Shown piece after piece: positions 1 through 6,408 of a DNA stretch of 8,572 nucleotides. The DNA comes from Schleiferiaceae bacterium (GTDB lineage: Bacteria; Bacteroidota; Bacteroidia; Flavobacteriales; Schleiferiaceae): the NCBI GenBank assembly GCA_022424815.1, contig JAKMGS010000080.1:1-8572 (forward strand), given 5' to 3'. Positions within the stretch are counted from its first letter, which is position 1. The number at the start of each line of letters is the position of its first letter. A model generated the notes under the pieces. It was given only the letters and a program-made list of their open reading frames with translations. It searched no databases and was not told the DNA's origin. A program made the translations under genes and the position numbers.

Positions 1-649
1 TCTTACACCCTGCCATCAGCTGCCACTTCTCGGCAAACTTCTCTTCGTCACTCTCAAAGTGCTCCCCATGGGCATCGCCCAACGTGGTGAAGATTCCGAA
101 TGTGGGCTGTACAAGTGCACACATTGCAGCCATGGTCTTTGGTCGATCAATGCCCACCTCCACTATAGCAGCTACATGTTCATGTTGCAGGGCACTAAGG
201 GTCAGCGGCACACCAATAGAACTGTTGAAACTTCCTGGCGTACGGTGAATATTTTCGGGAGCCCCTAATAATTGGAACATCCATTCCTTCACAATGGTCT
301 TACCATTAGAACCGGTAATGGCCAATACGGGTCCCTCAAAGGACTTTCTGCAGGAGCTCGCCCATTGTTGCAGCACCTCAATAGGGTTACTGTGCTCAAT
401 AAAACTAATACCTGGATATTGCGCGGTCCGAGGCCCGGCATCCTTACACACCACGGCTACCGCACCACGCGAAATGGCTTGTTCGATGTATTGGTGTCCG
501 TCATTCGATACGGTCGCCAGGGCAACAAAACACGTCGGAACCGACGCATTCATTCGACGGGAATCAAAGGCAAAATGTAGGAACGTATTTGACGGCCCTA
601 CCAGCTGAGCACCACTAGGTGCGGCGATATCATGTGCCTGTATTCCCAC
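1..649 (-). CDS. murF: UDP-N-acetylmuramoyl-tripeptide--D-alanyl-D-alanine ligase (MurF), N-terminal part; probably the MurF/alanine racemase fusion
   Basis: This is the N-terminal 216 residues of a Mur ligase, cut by the left window edge. MurF adds D-Ala-D-Ala to the UDP-MurNAc-tripeptide in the cytoplasm, the last soluble step of peptidoglycan precursor synthesis. Visible landmarks are an N-terminal substrate domain with FDSRR (about residues 28-32) and NDGHQYI (49-55), the ATP P-loop GSNGKT (113-118) inside ITGSNGKTIVKEW, the FNSSIGVPLTL segment (141-151), EVGIDRPKTM (164-173) and GIFTTLGDAHGEHF (185-198). The GKTIVKEW form is, from family knowledge, typical of the Bacteroidota MurF fused to a C-terminal alanine racemase, but that half lies outside the window. 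I chose GTG at 649-647: an in-frame stop lies eight codons upstream, and this start puts the substrate domain right at the N-terminus. The gene overlaps the 3' end of tdk by 20 bp. The ATG at 633 is out of frame. Confidence 0.88.
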   Translation of the reverse strand, partial: MGIQAHDIAAPSGAQLVGPSNTFLHFAFDSRRMNASVPTCFVALATVSNDGHQYIEQAISRGAVAVVCKDAGPRTAQYPGISFIEHSNPIEVLQQWASSCRKSFEGPVLAITGSNGKTIVKEWMFQLLGAPENIHRTPGSFNSSIGVPLTLSALQHEHVAAIVEVGIDRPKTMAAMCALVQPTFGIFTTLGDAHGEHFESDEEKFAEKWQLMAGCK

Positions 650-1229
650 TCTTTTTTTCGTTCAACATATTATAGACCACTCGGCTCACTGGCTCGTAGG
701 CTTCTGTCTCCCCTAGCATAAATGTTTGATCACCAGCTACGGTTCTATGACTGAAGTGCGCAGGCCCACCTGTACGCTTACAAATAGCATGCAACTTGGT
801 CACATATTCTGCAGTGGCCAATAGGTTCGGCATGGGACCAAAAGGCCTTCCTTTAAAATCTAAATCCAATCCTGCGATGACCACGCGTTTGCCTTGATTC
901 GCCAATGTATTGGCCACTTCTACAAGGCCGTCGTCAAAAAATTGGGCTTCGTCAATGCCCACCACCTGCACATCATCAGCGAGCAGCAACATATTCGAAG
1001 AGCTCTCCACCGGAGTTGAAGGAATGGAATTTTTATCGTGGCTGACCACCGCCTCATTGTCGTAACGCACATCTGAAGCTGGCTTGAAAATCTCAACTTT
1101 CTGACCGGCAATTTGAGCACGGCGAATGCGACGAATCAACTCTTCAGTCTTTCCGCTAAACATCGGGCCACAGACGACTTCAATCCATCCGCCCGATTGT
1201 TGGTTAAATTCTATTCCTGATTGAAACAT
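630..1229 (-). CDS. tdk: Thymidine kinase (TK1-like, class II)
   Basis: This protein of 199 residues phosphorylates thymidine to dTMP with ATP in the cytoplasmic pyrimidine salvage pathway. The P-loop GPMFSGKT sits at residues 21-28, the catalytic glutamate is E94 in DEAQFF (93-98), and GLDLDFKGRPFGPMP (120-134) is the conserved segment that precedes the lasso. The lasso and C-terminal region carry HAICKRTGG (147-155), MLGETEAYEP (171-180) and SRVVY (182-186). In classical TK1 enzymes four cysteines hold a structural zinc; here only C150 of these remains. Many Bacteroidota thymidine kinases look like this, so it does not suggest a dead gene. Length is normal for the family. The ATG at 1229 has no clear Shine-Dalgarno, as is common in the phylum. 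The 3' end overlaps the murF start, so the two are likely cotranscribed. Confidence 0.95.
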   Translation of the reverse strand: MFQSGIEFNQQSGGWIEVVCGPMFSGKTEELIRRIRRAQIAGQKVEIFKPASDVRYDNEAVVSHDKNSIPSTPVESSSNMLLLADDVQVVGIDEAQFFDDGLVEVANTLANQGKRVVIAGLDLDFKGRPFGPMPNLLATAEYVTKLHAICKRTGGPAHFSHRTVAGDQTFMLGETEAYEPVSRVVYNMLNEKKSGNTGT

Positions 1230-1288
1230 GGAGGTACTTTAGTGGTACATTCAAGGCATTAAAGGTAGAGAATAAGATGCAGAGCAAA
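1230..1288 (-). promoter_or_regulatory. Candidate Bacteroidota-type promoter for tdk-murF in the divergent gap
   Basis: The 47 bp between tdk and the divergent gene at 1277 must hold the start signals for both directions. On the minus strand TACCTTTA (1267 to 1260) matches five of the six fixed bases of the Bacteroidota -7 element TAnnTTTG. A TTG (1287 to 1285, inside the start of the neighbouring gene) lies 17 bp upstream, within the 17-23 bp spacing described for Flavobacterium promoters. Transcription would then start around 1252, leaving a leader of roughly 20 nt. No equally good pair is seen for the plus-strand gene; TACTTTAG (1235-1242) is a partial match without a well-placed TTG. Both calls rest on short motifs. 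Confidence 0.3.
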
Positions 1289-1957
1289 GACCCCTCTTTT
1301 AGCAGAAAAAGCAGCGAGCAAAAATTAGCCGAATTAGCCTTGAATATCGGTACATTATCGCACGCCGAGGCCGCCCAACAACTCTTGGAACTATCGAATG
1401 AGTTCCGCTATTACAGCTTTGAAGCCGAGATTGCCGCACCTTTTGAAAAGGCCGCTGCCGACCTCAAGGCAAAACTAGAGGCTAAGCTCAAAGCGTTGCA
1501 AGAAGAAGCTGCAGCAACACCTACACCGGTGGTTGAAATACCAAAGGTTGAAGAACCTGCAGAAACCTCAGCGCCCGAACCAGTTAAAGCCGTTGAGCCA
1601 GCTACTGTAACCGAGGCCGAGCCTGTGTCTTCGGAGACTTCTGAAACATTGAATCAACCGGAACCTACTTCTTCTCCTGGGACAAAAACTCCGATTACTG
1701 AGAAGAAAAGCTTAAATGATCGTTTGGCCGGAACAGTATTGAAATTCGGGTTGAACGATCGCATCGGTTTTGTAAAAGAGCTCTTTGACGGATCTCAAGA
1801 AGATTTCAACCGTGTGGTAAGTCAACTCAACACTTGTAGTAGTCTTGAAGAAGCTACCGACTATATCAATGCCCACATCTCTGATGAATACGGCTGGGAT
1901 CAAAAAGAAGAAACGGCTGCACGCTTCATGGCTGCTGTCGAACAAAAGTTTAGTTAA
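1277..1957 (+). CDS. Conserved Bacteroidota protein of unknown function, linker-rich with a C-terminal domain
   Basis: The function is not known to me. The protein has 226 residues in three parts. Residues 1-79 are predicted helical, with a charged Ala/Lys/Glu stretch (about 58-79, LKAKLEAKLKALQEE) that could form a short coiled coil. Residues 80-143 are a low-complexity Pro/Glu/Ala/Thr/Ser linker, acidic and surely disordered. Residues 144-226 form a compact, well-conserved-looking domain with SLNDRLAG, KFGLNDRIGFVKELF, GSQEDFNRVVSQLN, a GWD motif and a final FMAAVEQKF. From memory this C-terminal segment recurs in hypothetical proteins across Flavobacteriales. There is no signal peptide and no membrane span, so it is probably cytoplasmic. 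It is first in the plus-strand operon, and its TAA shares one base with the ATG of rsmI (TAATG). A role tied to the ribosome or cell envelope can only be guessed. Confidence 0.8.
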   Translation: MQSKDPSFSRKSSEQKLAELALNIGTLSHAEAAQQLLELSNEFRYYSFEAEIAAPFEKAAADLKAKLEAKLKALQEEAAATPTPVVEIPKVEEPAETSAPEPVKAVEPATVTEAEPVSSETSETLNQPEPTSSPGTKTPITEKKSLNDRLAGTVLKFGLNDRIGFVKELFDGSQEDFNRVVSQLNTCSSLEEATDYINAHISDEYGWDQKEETAARFMAAVEQKFS

Positions 1958-2628
1958 TGTCCGGAATCCTATACGTCGTGCCCACCCCTGTGGGCAACTT
2001 GGATGACATGACGTTTCGCGCCATCAATGTGTTGCGCGAGGCAGATTTGATTTTAGCCGAGGACACACGCACGACCGGGAAACTCACCGCACATTTTGAT
2101 ATTGCGACCCCAAAACAGGCCTTTCACATGCACAACGAACACAAGGTGGTCGAGCGCTATGTCAAAGGACTGCAACAGGGACAAACCATTGCCTTAGTCA
2201 GCGATGCAGGGACACCCGGCATCAGCGACCCTGGGTTTTTATTAATTCGAGCGGCCGTTCAAGCGGACGTAGAGGTCATCACCCTACCTGGAGCCACAGC
2301 TTTCGTCCCAGCGCTAGTCAATAGCGGTTTACCGTGCGACACCTTTTATTTTGAAGGCTTCCTGCCGCCCAAAAAAGGGCGTCAAACCAAGCTTGAATCC
2401 ATTGCCGCCAGCACTAAAACAGTAGTGCTTTATGAAAGTCCTCATAAAATCGAGAAAACCTTGGCACAAATTGTCGAATTTTGTGGTGCAGAACGCCCCG
2501 TGACCATCAGCCGAGAGATCTCCAAAAAGTTTGAAGAAACCTTGCGCGGTTCGGCATCAGAATTGCTGTCTATAGTGCAAGAACGCGGCGGATTAAAAGG
2601 AGAGCTGGTCGTTTGCATCGGAGCCTGA
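1957..2628 (+). CDS. rsmI: 16S rRNA (cytidine(1402)-2'-O)-methyltransferase RsmI
   Basis: RsmI uses S-adenosylmethionine to 2'-O-methylate C1402 in the decoding centre of 16S rRNA. The 223-residue protein shows the tetrapyrrole-methylase fold signatures in order: VPTPVGNLDDMT (8-19), LAEDTRTTGKL (33-43), LVSDAGTPGISDPG (80-93), LPGATAFVPAL (110-120), FEGFLPPKKGR (132-142), LYESPHKI (158-165) and a late REISKKFEE segment. It is shorter than the Escherichia coli enzyme (286 residues) because the C-terminal extension is missing, which is normal for Bacteroidota. The start codon overlaps the stop of the upstream gene by one base, so translation is probably coupled. From memory, rsmI near tdk is a recurring arrangement in Flavobacteriales. 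Confidence 0.95.
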   Translation: MSGILYVVPTPVGNLDDMTFRAINVLREADLILAEDTRTTGKLTAHFDIATPKQAFHMHNEHKVVERYVKGLQQGQTIALVSDAGTPGISDPGFLLIRAAVQADVEVITLPGATAFVPALVNSGLPCDTFYFEGFLPPKKGRQTKLESIAASTKTVVLYESPHKIEKTLAQIVEFCGAERPVTISREISKKFEETLRGSASELLSIVQERGGLKGELVVCIGA

Positions 2629-2629
2629 T

Positions 2630-3721
2630 ATGGTAGCATCGAAAATTCAACATATTGATCAATGGTTCGACGGACCGACAGAATCGCCCCTGCTTATTGC
2701 GGGTCCATGTTCTGTGGAAAGTCCCGAACAAATTTTAGCCACTGCACAAGCGCTCAAGGCACATACGCCCATTAGTCTTTTGCGCGGCGGTGTCTGGAAA
2801 CCAAGAACCAAGCCCGGAAGCTTTGAAGGTGTGGGACTGGAATCCATGCAATGGTTGATTGATGCTGGCCGTGCCATTGGCACACCCACGACCACCGAAG
2901 TCGCCAACACCGAGCATGTCGAGGCAGCACTTAAGGCTGGCATTGATGTCTTGTGGATCGGTGCGCGTACCACAGTGAATCCCTTCTACGTGCAAGAGAT
3001 AGCCGAAGCGTTGAAAGGGGTGAAAGTTCCAGTTTTGGTCAAGAATCCTATTCATGCAGAAATAGGCCTTTGGGCAGGTGCCATTGAACGATTCAAAAAT
3101 GTGGGTATTGAACGCGTAGCCGCAGTACACCGTGGATTTTTCTCCTCGGCCAAAGGAGTATACCGCAACGAACCGCATTGGCACCACAGTTTTGGATTGC
3201 GTGCTTTAATGCCCGACGTGAAAATCATTGTAGATCCTAGCCACATCGCCGGAAAGCGACTGCTCGTGCCGGAAATATGTCAGGTAGCCATGGATCTAGG
3301 TATGGACGGATTGATGGTGGAAAGCCACATCACTCCAGAGATAGCGCTCAGTGATGCTGCACAACAGATGAATCCGGAAAAGTTGGGTGAGGTGGTCAAA
3401 AACCTAGTCATTCACCCTAAGAAACTCGATCAAGGGGCCAGTGAGGCTTTGAAATCATTGCGAGATTCACTGGATGAATTGGACGATAATTTGGTAGAAA
3501 TCATGCGTCAGCGCTTCGCGTTGGCCAAGGAAATTGCCATCATCAAAGAACAAGAAGGTACCAGTATTTTCCAGATGGAGCGCTGGTTGAAACTCGTAAA
3601 AGAGCGCACTGAAAAAGGCGACGGTGAAGGCCTGACGCCAGAGTTCATGCACGATCTCTTCGCGACCATCCACAAATACAGCGTCGAATACCAAACGCGA
3701 CTGACTAAAAAAGAGTCGTAA
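2630..3721 (+). CDS. Bifunctional 3-deoxy-7-phosphoheptulonate (DAHP) synthase / chorismate mutase type II
   Basis: This 363-residue fusion catalyses both the first step of the shikimate pathway (PEP plus erythrose 4-phosphate to DAHP) and the chorismate-to-prephenate branch step. The N-terminal class I-beta DAHP synthase barrel (about 1-265) has IAGPCSVES (23-31), LRGGVWKPRTKPGSFEG (51-67), IGARTT (110-115), VLVKNP (135-140), AAVHRGFFS (164-172) and DPSHIAGKR (202-210). By family analogy the metal ligands are C27, H205, E231 and D242, all present. The AroQ-type mutase helix bundle (about 274-358) starts with LKSLRDSLDELDDNLVEIMRQR split across 274-295 and carries the usual Arg and Lys residues. 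In this family the mutase domain often mediates feedback inhibition by prephenate. It begins 1 bp after the rsmI stop and overlaps recJ by one base. Other aromatic genes are not in the window, whereas many Bacteroidota keep this gene with pheA and tyrA. Confidence 0.94.
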   Translation: MVASKIQHIDQWFDGPTESPLLIAGPCSVESPEQILATAQALKAHTPISLLRGGVWKPRTKPGSFEGVGLESMQWLIDAGRAIGTPTTTEVANTEHVEAALKAGIDVLWIGARTTVNPFYVQEIAEALKGVKVPVLVKNPIHAEIGLWAGAIERFKNVGIERVAAVHRGFFSSAKGVYRNEPHWHHSFGLRALMPDVKIIVDPSHIAGKRLLVPEICQVAMDLGMDGLMVESHITPEIALSDAAQQMNPEKLGEVVKNLVIHPKKLDQGASEALKSLRDSLDELDDNLVEIMRQRFALAKEIAIIKEQEGTSIFQMERWLKLVKERTEKGDGEGLTPEFMHDLFATIHKYSVEYQTRLTKKES

Positions 3722-5433
3722 TGCGCTGGACGGCTCGACCCATATCGGATCCGGGTGCCGTGTCTCAGCTCACCGCAGAAGTCACCAAGGACCCCTTGCT
3801 CGCTGCCCTTTTGGTGCAGCGCGGCATCACTACGTTTGAGGGCGCCAAGGCCTTTTTCCGACCAGATCTAAACCTCTTGCACCACCCCTATCGAATGAAG
3901 GATATGGAGCGTGCTGTGGAGCGCATTGAAAAGGCCAGAATTCAGCAGGAACATGTGATGATTTTCGGCGATTACGATGTGGACGGCACCACTTCCGTGG
4001 CGCTGATGGCTGAATTTCTCAAAGGCAAGTTTCCCATCGAAGCCTATATCCCGGATCGCTATAAGGAAGGCTATGGCTTGTCTTTTGACGGCATTAACCT
4101 CGCTGCGGAATTGAGTATTACCCTCATCATTGCGTTGGATTGCGGAATTAAGGCCTTTGACCAAATCGCACATGCACGGTCGCTCGGCATAGATGTGATT
4201 GTTTGCGACCACCACCGTCCGGAAGAAACGTTGCCCAAGGCACATGCCATTCTCGACCCCAAGCGCCCCGATTGTCCCTATCCGTATAAAGAACTTTCAG
4301 GGTGTGGCGTTGGCTTCAAGCTTTGCCAAGCACTATGTGAGCATTGGGGCTTGCCGGAAGATGTGCACCTGCATCCCCTCCTCGACCTATGTGCCGTGAG
4401 CATTGCAGCGGATATCGTACATGTGACCGGTGAGAATAGATTACTCGCGCACTATGGCCTGCAACGTATACGCAATGGTCAGGCGCGTACCGGATTTATG
4501 AGCTTGCTTGAGGCGAGCGCCAAATCCCCCGAATCCATTAGCTTCAGAGATATTTCTTTTAGCATTGCCCCACGTATCAACGCCGCCGGGCGTATGGAGA
4601 GTGGGTTGCGCGCGGTCGAACTTTTGCGTAGCACCGACCGCGCGGAACAAGACGAACTCGCGGAGCGCATCAATGCCTTCAACCAGGACCGTCGTGAAAC
4701 TCAAGCCGAAATTTTCGAGGAGGCCAAAGAGGAATTGGACACAGAGAACTATCCGAATTCCAATGTGCTCTACAGGCCGAATTGGCACAAGGGTGTAGTG
4801 GGCATCGTAGCGTCGAAAATCGTGGAAACGCACTACCGCCCGACCATCATTTTGACCAAAAGCAGCGATCATCTGGGCGGTTCTGCGCGTAGTGTCATTG
4901 GCTTTGATGTCTATAATGCCATTGAGGCGTGTGAAGCGCATATTTTGCAATTCGGAGGGCATAAGTATGCCGCTGGGTTGACCCTGGATGAAGCGCAGTT
5001 GCCACATTTCAAAAAGGCCTTCGAGGCCTATTGTGCGTCGAATTTGACGGCTGAAATGAAAACGCCGGAATTAGAATACGATGCGGTGGCTAGTTTGGAC
5101 CAATTCACGGAGCGCTTCTACGCCGTCCTATCACAAATGGAGCCACACGGAGAAGCGAATCAGGCCCCAAGGTTCCTCATTCAGAATTTGGTAGATGCCG
5201 GCGGGACAAAGGCTGTTGGGGCGGATGAAAGCCACCTTCGCGTGGTGTTGCAACATCCAGGCAGTGCAACGACCATGGCCGGTATTGCCTTTAGTCAAGG
5301 GTCTTGGGCTGGACATCTAGAAGCCGGTGGGGCCGTTGATATCATCGCCTCCCTCGAAATCAATGAATTCCGCGGACAGCGCAACCTCCAATTGATGGTG
5401 GAAGATATCCGCTCGGCAAAAGGGAAATCATGA
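3721..5433 (+). CDS. recJ: Single-stranded-DNA-specific exonuclease RecJ
   Basis: RecJ degrades single-stranded DNA 5' to 3' in recombination and in base-excision and mismatch repair. The 570-residue length is typical. The DHH phosphoesterase core shows FGDYDVDGTTS (82-92), IALDCG (137-142), the name-giving VCDHHRP (161-167) and LLDLCAVSIAADIV (220-233), which together supply the acidic and histidine metal ligands. It is followed by IAPRINAAGRM (282-292). The DHHA1 domain carries GVVGIVASKIVE (358-369), GGSARS (386-391) and the strongly conserved GGHKYAAGL (412-420). The last 120 or so residues match the position of the OB-fold domain that grips DNA. No key residue is missing. Its ATG overlaps the upstream TAA by one base, and its own TGA overlaps the next ATG (ATGA), so it sits inside the operon. 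Confidence 0.96.
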   Translation: MRWTARPISDPGAVSQLTAEVTKDPLLAALLVQRGITTFEGAKAFFRPDLNLLHHPYRMKDMERAVERIEKARIQQEHVMIFGDYDVDGTTSVALMAEFLKGKFPIEAYIPDRYKEGYGLSFDGINLAAELSITLIIALDCGIKAFDQIAHARSLGIDVIVCDHHRPEETLPKAHAILDPKRPDCPYPYKELSGCGVGFKLCQALCEHWGLPEDVHLHPLLDLCAVSIAADIVHVTGENRLLAHYGLQRIRNGQARTGFMSLLEASAKSPESISFRDISFSIAPRINAAGRMESGLRAVELLRSTDRAEQDELAERINAFNQDRRETQAEIFEEAKEELDTENYPNSNVLYRPNWHKGVVGIVASKIVETHYRPTIILTKSSDHLGGSARSVIGFDVYNAIEACEAHILQFGGHKYAAGLTLDEAQLPHFKKAFEAYCASNLTAEMKTPELEYDAVASLDQFTERFYAVLSQMEPHGEANQAPRFLIQNLVDAGGTKAVGADESHLRVVLQHPGSATTMAGIAFSQGSWAGHLEAGGAVDIIASLEINEFRGQRNLQLMVEDIRSAKGKS

Positions 5434-5720
5434 GCTGGGGTGGTGCCGTAGCTGCCATGGTCAGCTCCATAAAGAACAATGCCCTGGCCAAGCGCACTAA
5501 GATTTTTGATAAAGAGCACAAGGGTGGATTTAGCAGTGCGCCGACCCATGATAAGAAGGTGAGCAAAGAAGAATTGGCCACTATAAAGTCTAAAATTAAG
5601 GCCCAAGCGACTCAACGTAAACGACGCCAAATCGTGGCACTTTTGTTCAGTCTAATCATAACTATTATGGTACTAGTGATTCTTGCTAACTCTGCGTTGG
5701 GCTTCCTTTCGAAGTATTGA
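5430..5720 (+). CDS. Small single-span membrane protein, conserved in Bacteroidota, function unknown
   Basis: A 96-residue protein I cannot assign a function to. It opens with MSWGGAVAAMVSSIKNN, a start that resembles a family of small Bacteroidota hypothetical proteins beginning MSYGGSV..MI.S.KNN (from memory). Residues 18-67 are rich in Lys and Arg, ending in QRKRRQ (62-67) just before a hydrophobic stretch (about 68-88), which is followed by a short tail. By the positive-inside rule the basic N-terminal part would face the cytoplasm. The gene overlaps recJ by 4 bp (ATGA) and closes the operon, and the reading frame is free of long antisense competition. It is real with fair confidence because of the coupling and the clean membrane-protein pattern. 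Confidence 0.78.
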   Translation: MSWGGAVAAMVSSIKNNALAKRTKIFDKEHKGGFSSAPTHDKKVSKEELATIKSKIKAQATQRKRRQIVALLFSLIITIMVLVILANSALGFLSKY

Positions 5721-5724
5721 GAAA

Positions 5725-5744
5725 TTCCCTATATTCTTGGGGAA
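5725..5744 (+). other. Short inverted repeat (hairpin) between the recJ operon and the exported-protein genes
   Basis: TTCCCTA (5725-5731) can pair with TTGGGGAA-side bases TGGGGAA (5738-5744): six Watson-Crick pairs plus one G-T wobble, around a 6-base loop. It lies in the 38-bp gap after the stop codon at 5720 and before the ATG at 5759. No T-run follows, so it is not a standard intrinsic terminator. It may act as an mRNA-stabilising or attenuating stem, or be chance. Confidence 0.3.
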
Positions 5745-5758
5745 CTAACACACTTATT

Positions 5759-6400
5759 ATGCGCTGGCTGACCATACTCTTGTTCTGCTCAAGTACCGCC
5801 GCTGCCCAATCAGATTTGGGCAATTGGATGATGTACTTCGGAACGAATAAAATCGACAATCATTGGAGCATCCACACCGAGGCACAACACCGGAATTATA
5901 CTGTGCAACCTCAACTTGAACAACTCCTACTCCGTACAGGGGTAAATTATAAGTTCGACAATGGACTCATGCTCACGGGCGGTTATGCGAACATTACCAA
6001 TCATGAATTTCAAAGTTCACGCATAGGTCCGGAAGTAGAAGAACATAGGATTTGGCAACAACTCATTACCGCAAGCTATTTCGGAAAAACCAAGCTTGAG
6101 CATCGTTTCCGATACGAACAACGCTGGATTGAAAGCGACTTCAAAACTCGATACCGCTACCGCGGCATGCTGTTTTACCCGCTTAACACAGCATCCATGG
6201 AGGTCGGCACGTATTATTTGGGCATCTATGATGAGATTTTCCTGCAACCGGGAGAAACCACCTTTGACCGCAATCGCCTCTACGGAGGAGTGGGCTATAA
6301 GTACGCGTCGAACATTCAATTTCAATTTGGATATTTATTACAAACTGTAGGTAGTAATACTGGAAATTATTTGCAATTTGGACTCATATTCGACACTTAA
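5759..6400 (+). CDS. DUF2490 family outer-membrane beta-barrel protein
   Basis: This 213-residue exported protein belongs by recognition to DUF2490, a Bacteroidota family of predicted outer-membrane proteins with no established function. A signal peptide is clear: a short basic start, hydrophobic LTILLF and a cut after about residue 16 (AAA before QS). The mature part is full of alternating aromatic and polar residues: GNWMMYFGTNKI (21-32), HTEAQHRNY (39-47), LEQLLLRTGVNY (53-64), EEHRIWQQLI (94-103), LEHRFRYEQRW (113-123), DRNRLYGGVGY (170-180), and it ends in a beta strand (FGLIFDT). I chose ATG at 5759, because the in-frame TTG at 5717 would put 14 polar residues ahead of the signal peptide and overlap the previous gene. 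The next gene follows after 8 bp. Confidence 0.87.
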   Translation: MRWLTILLFCSSTAAAQSDLGNWMMYFGTNKIDNHWSIHTEAQHRNYTVQPQLEQLLLRTGVNYKFDNGLMLTGGYANITNHEFQSSRIGPEVEEHRIWQQLITASYFGKTKLEHRFRYEQRWIESDFKTRYRYRGMLFYPLNTASMEVGTYYLGIYDEIFLQPGETTFDRNRLYGGVGYKYASNIQFQFGYLLQTVGSNTGNYLQFGLIFDT

Positions 6401-6408
6401 TCCTTCCT

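Noticed and set aside
59..608. Three plus-strand open frames in the first 600 bases
   Set aside because: They lie antisense to the clear MurF reading frame and their translations show no family motif.
631..633. ATG overlapping the tdk stop as the murF start
   Set aside because: It reads out of the MurF frame and stops after 11 codons.
650..660. Programmed -1 frameshift at A AAA AAG in tdk
   Set aside because: A -1 shift only adds a short tail ending in a stop near 598; no useful product results.
2735..3187. Long minus-strand open frame inside the DAHP synthase gene
   Set aside because: Antisense to a strongly motif-supported enzyme; its own translation has no recognisable domain.
4441..5007. 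188-codon minus-strand open frame inside recJ
   Set aside because: It covers the conserved RINAAGRM and GGHKYAAG region of RecJ; its length follows from the GC-rich codons opposite.
5717..5758. TTG at 5717 as start of the DUF2490 gene
   Set aside because: It adds 14 polar residues before a perfect signal peptide that begins at the ATG at 5759.
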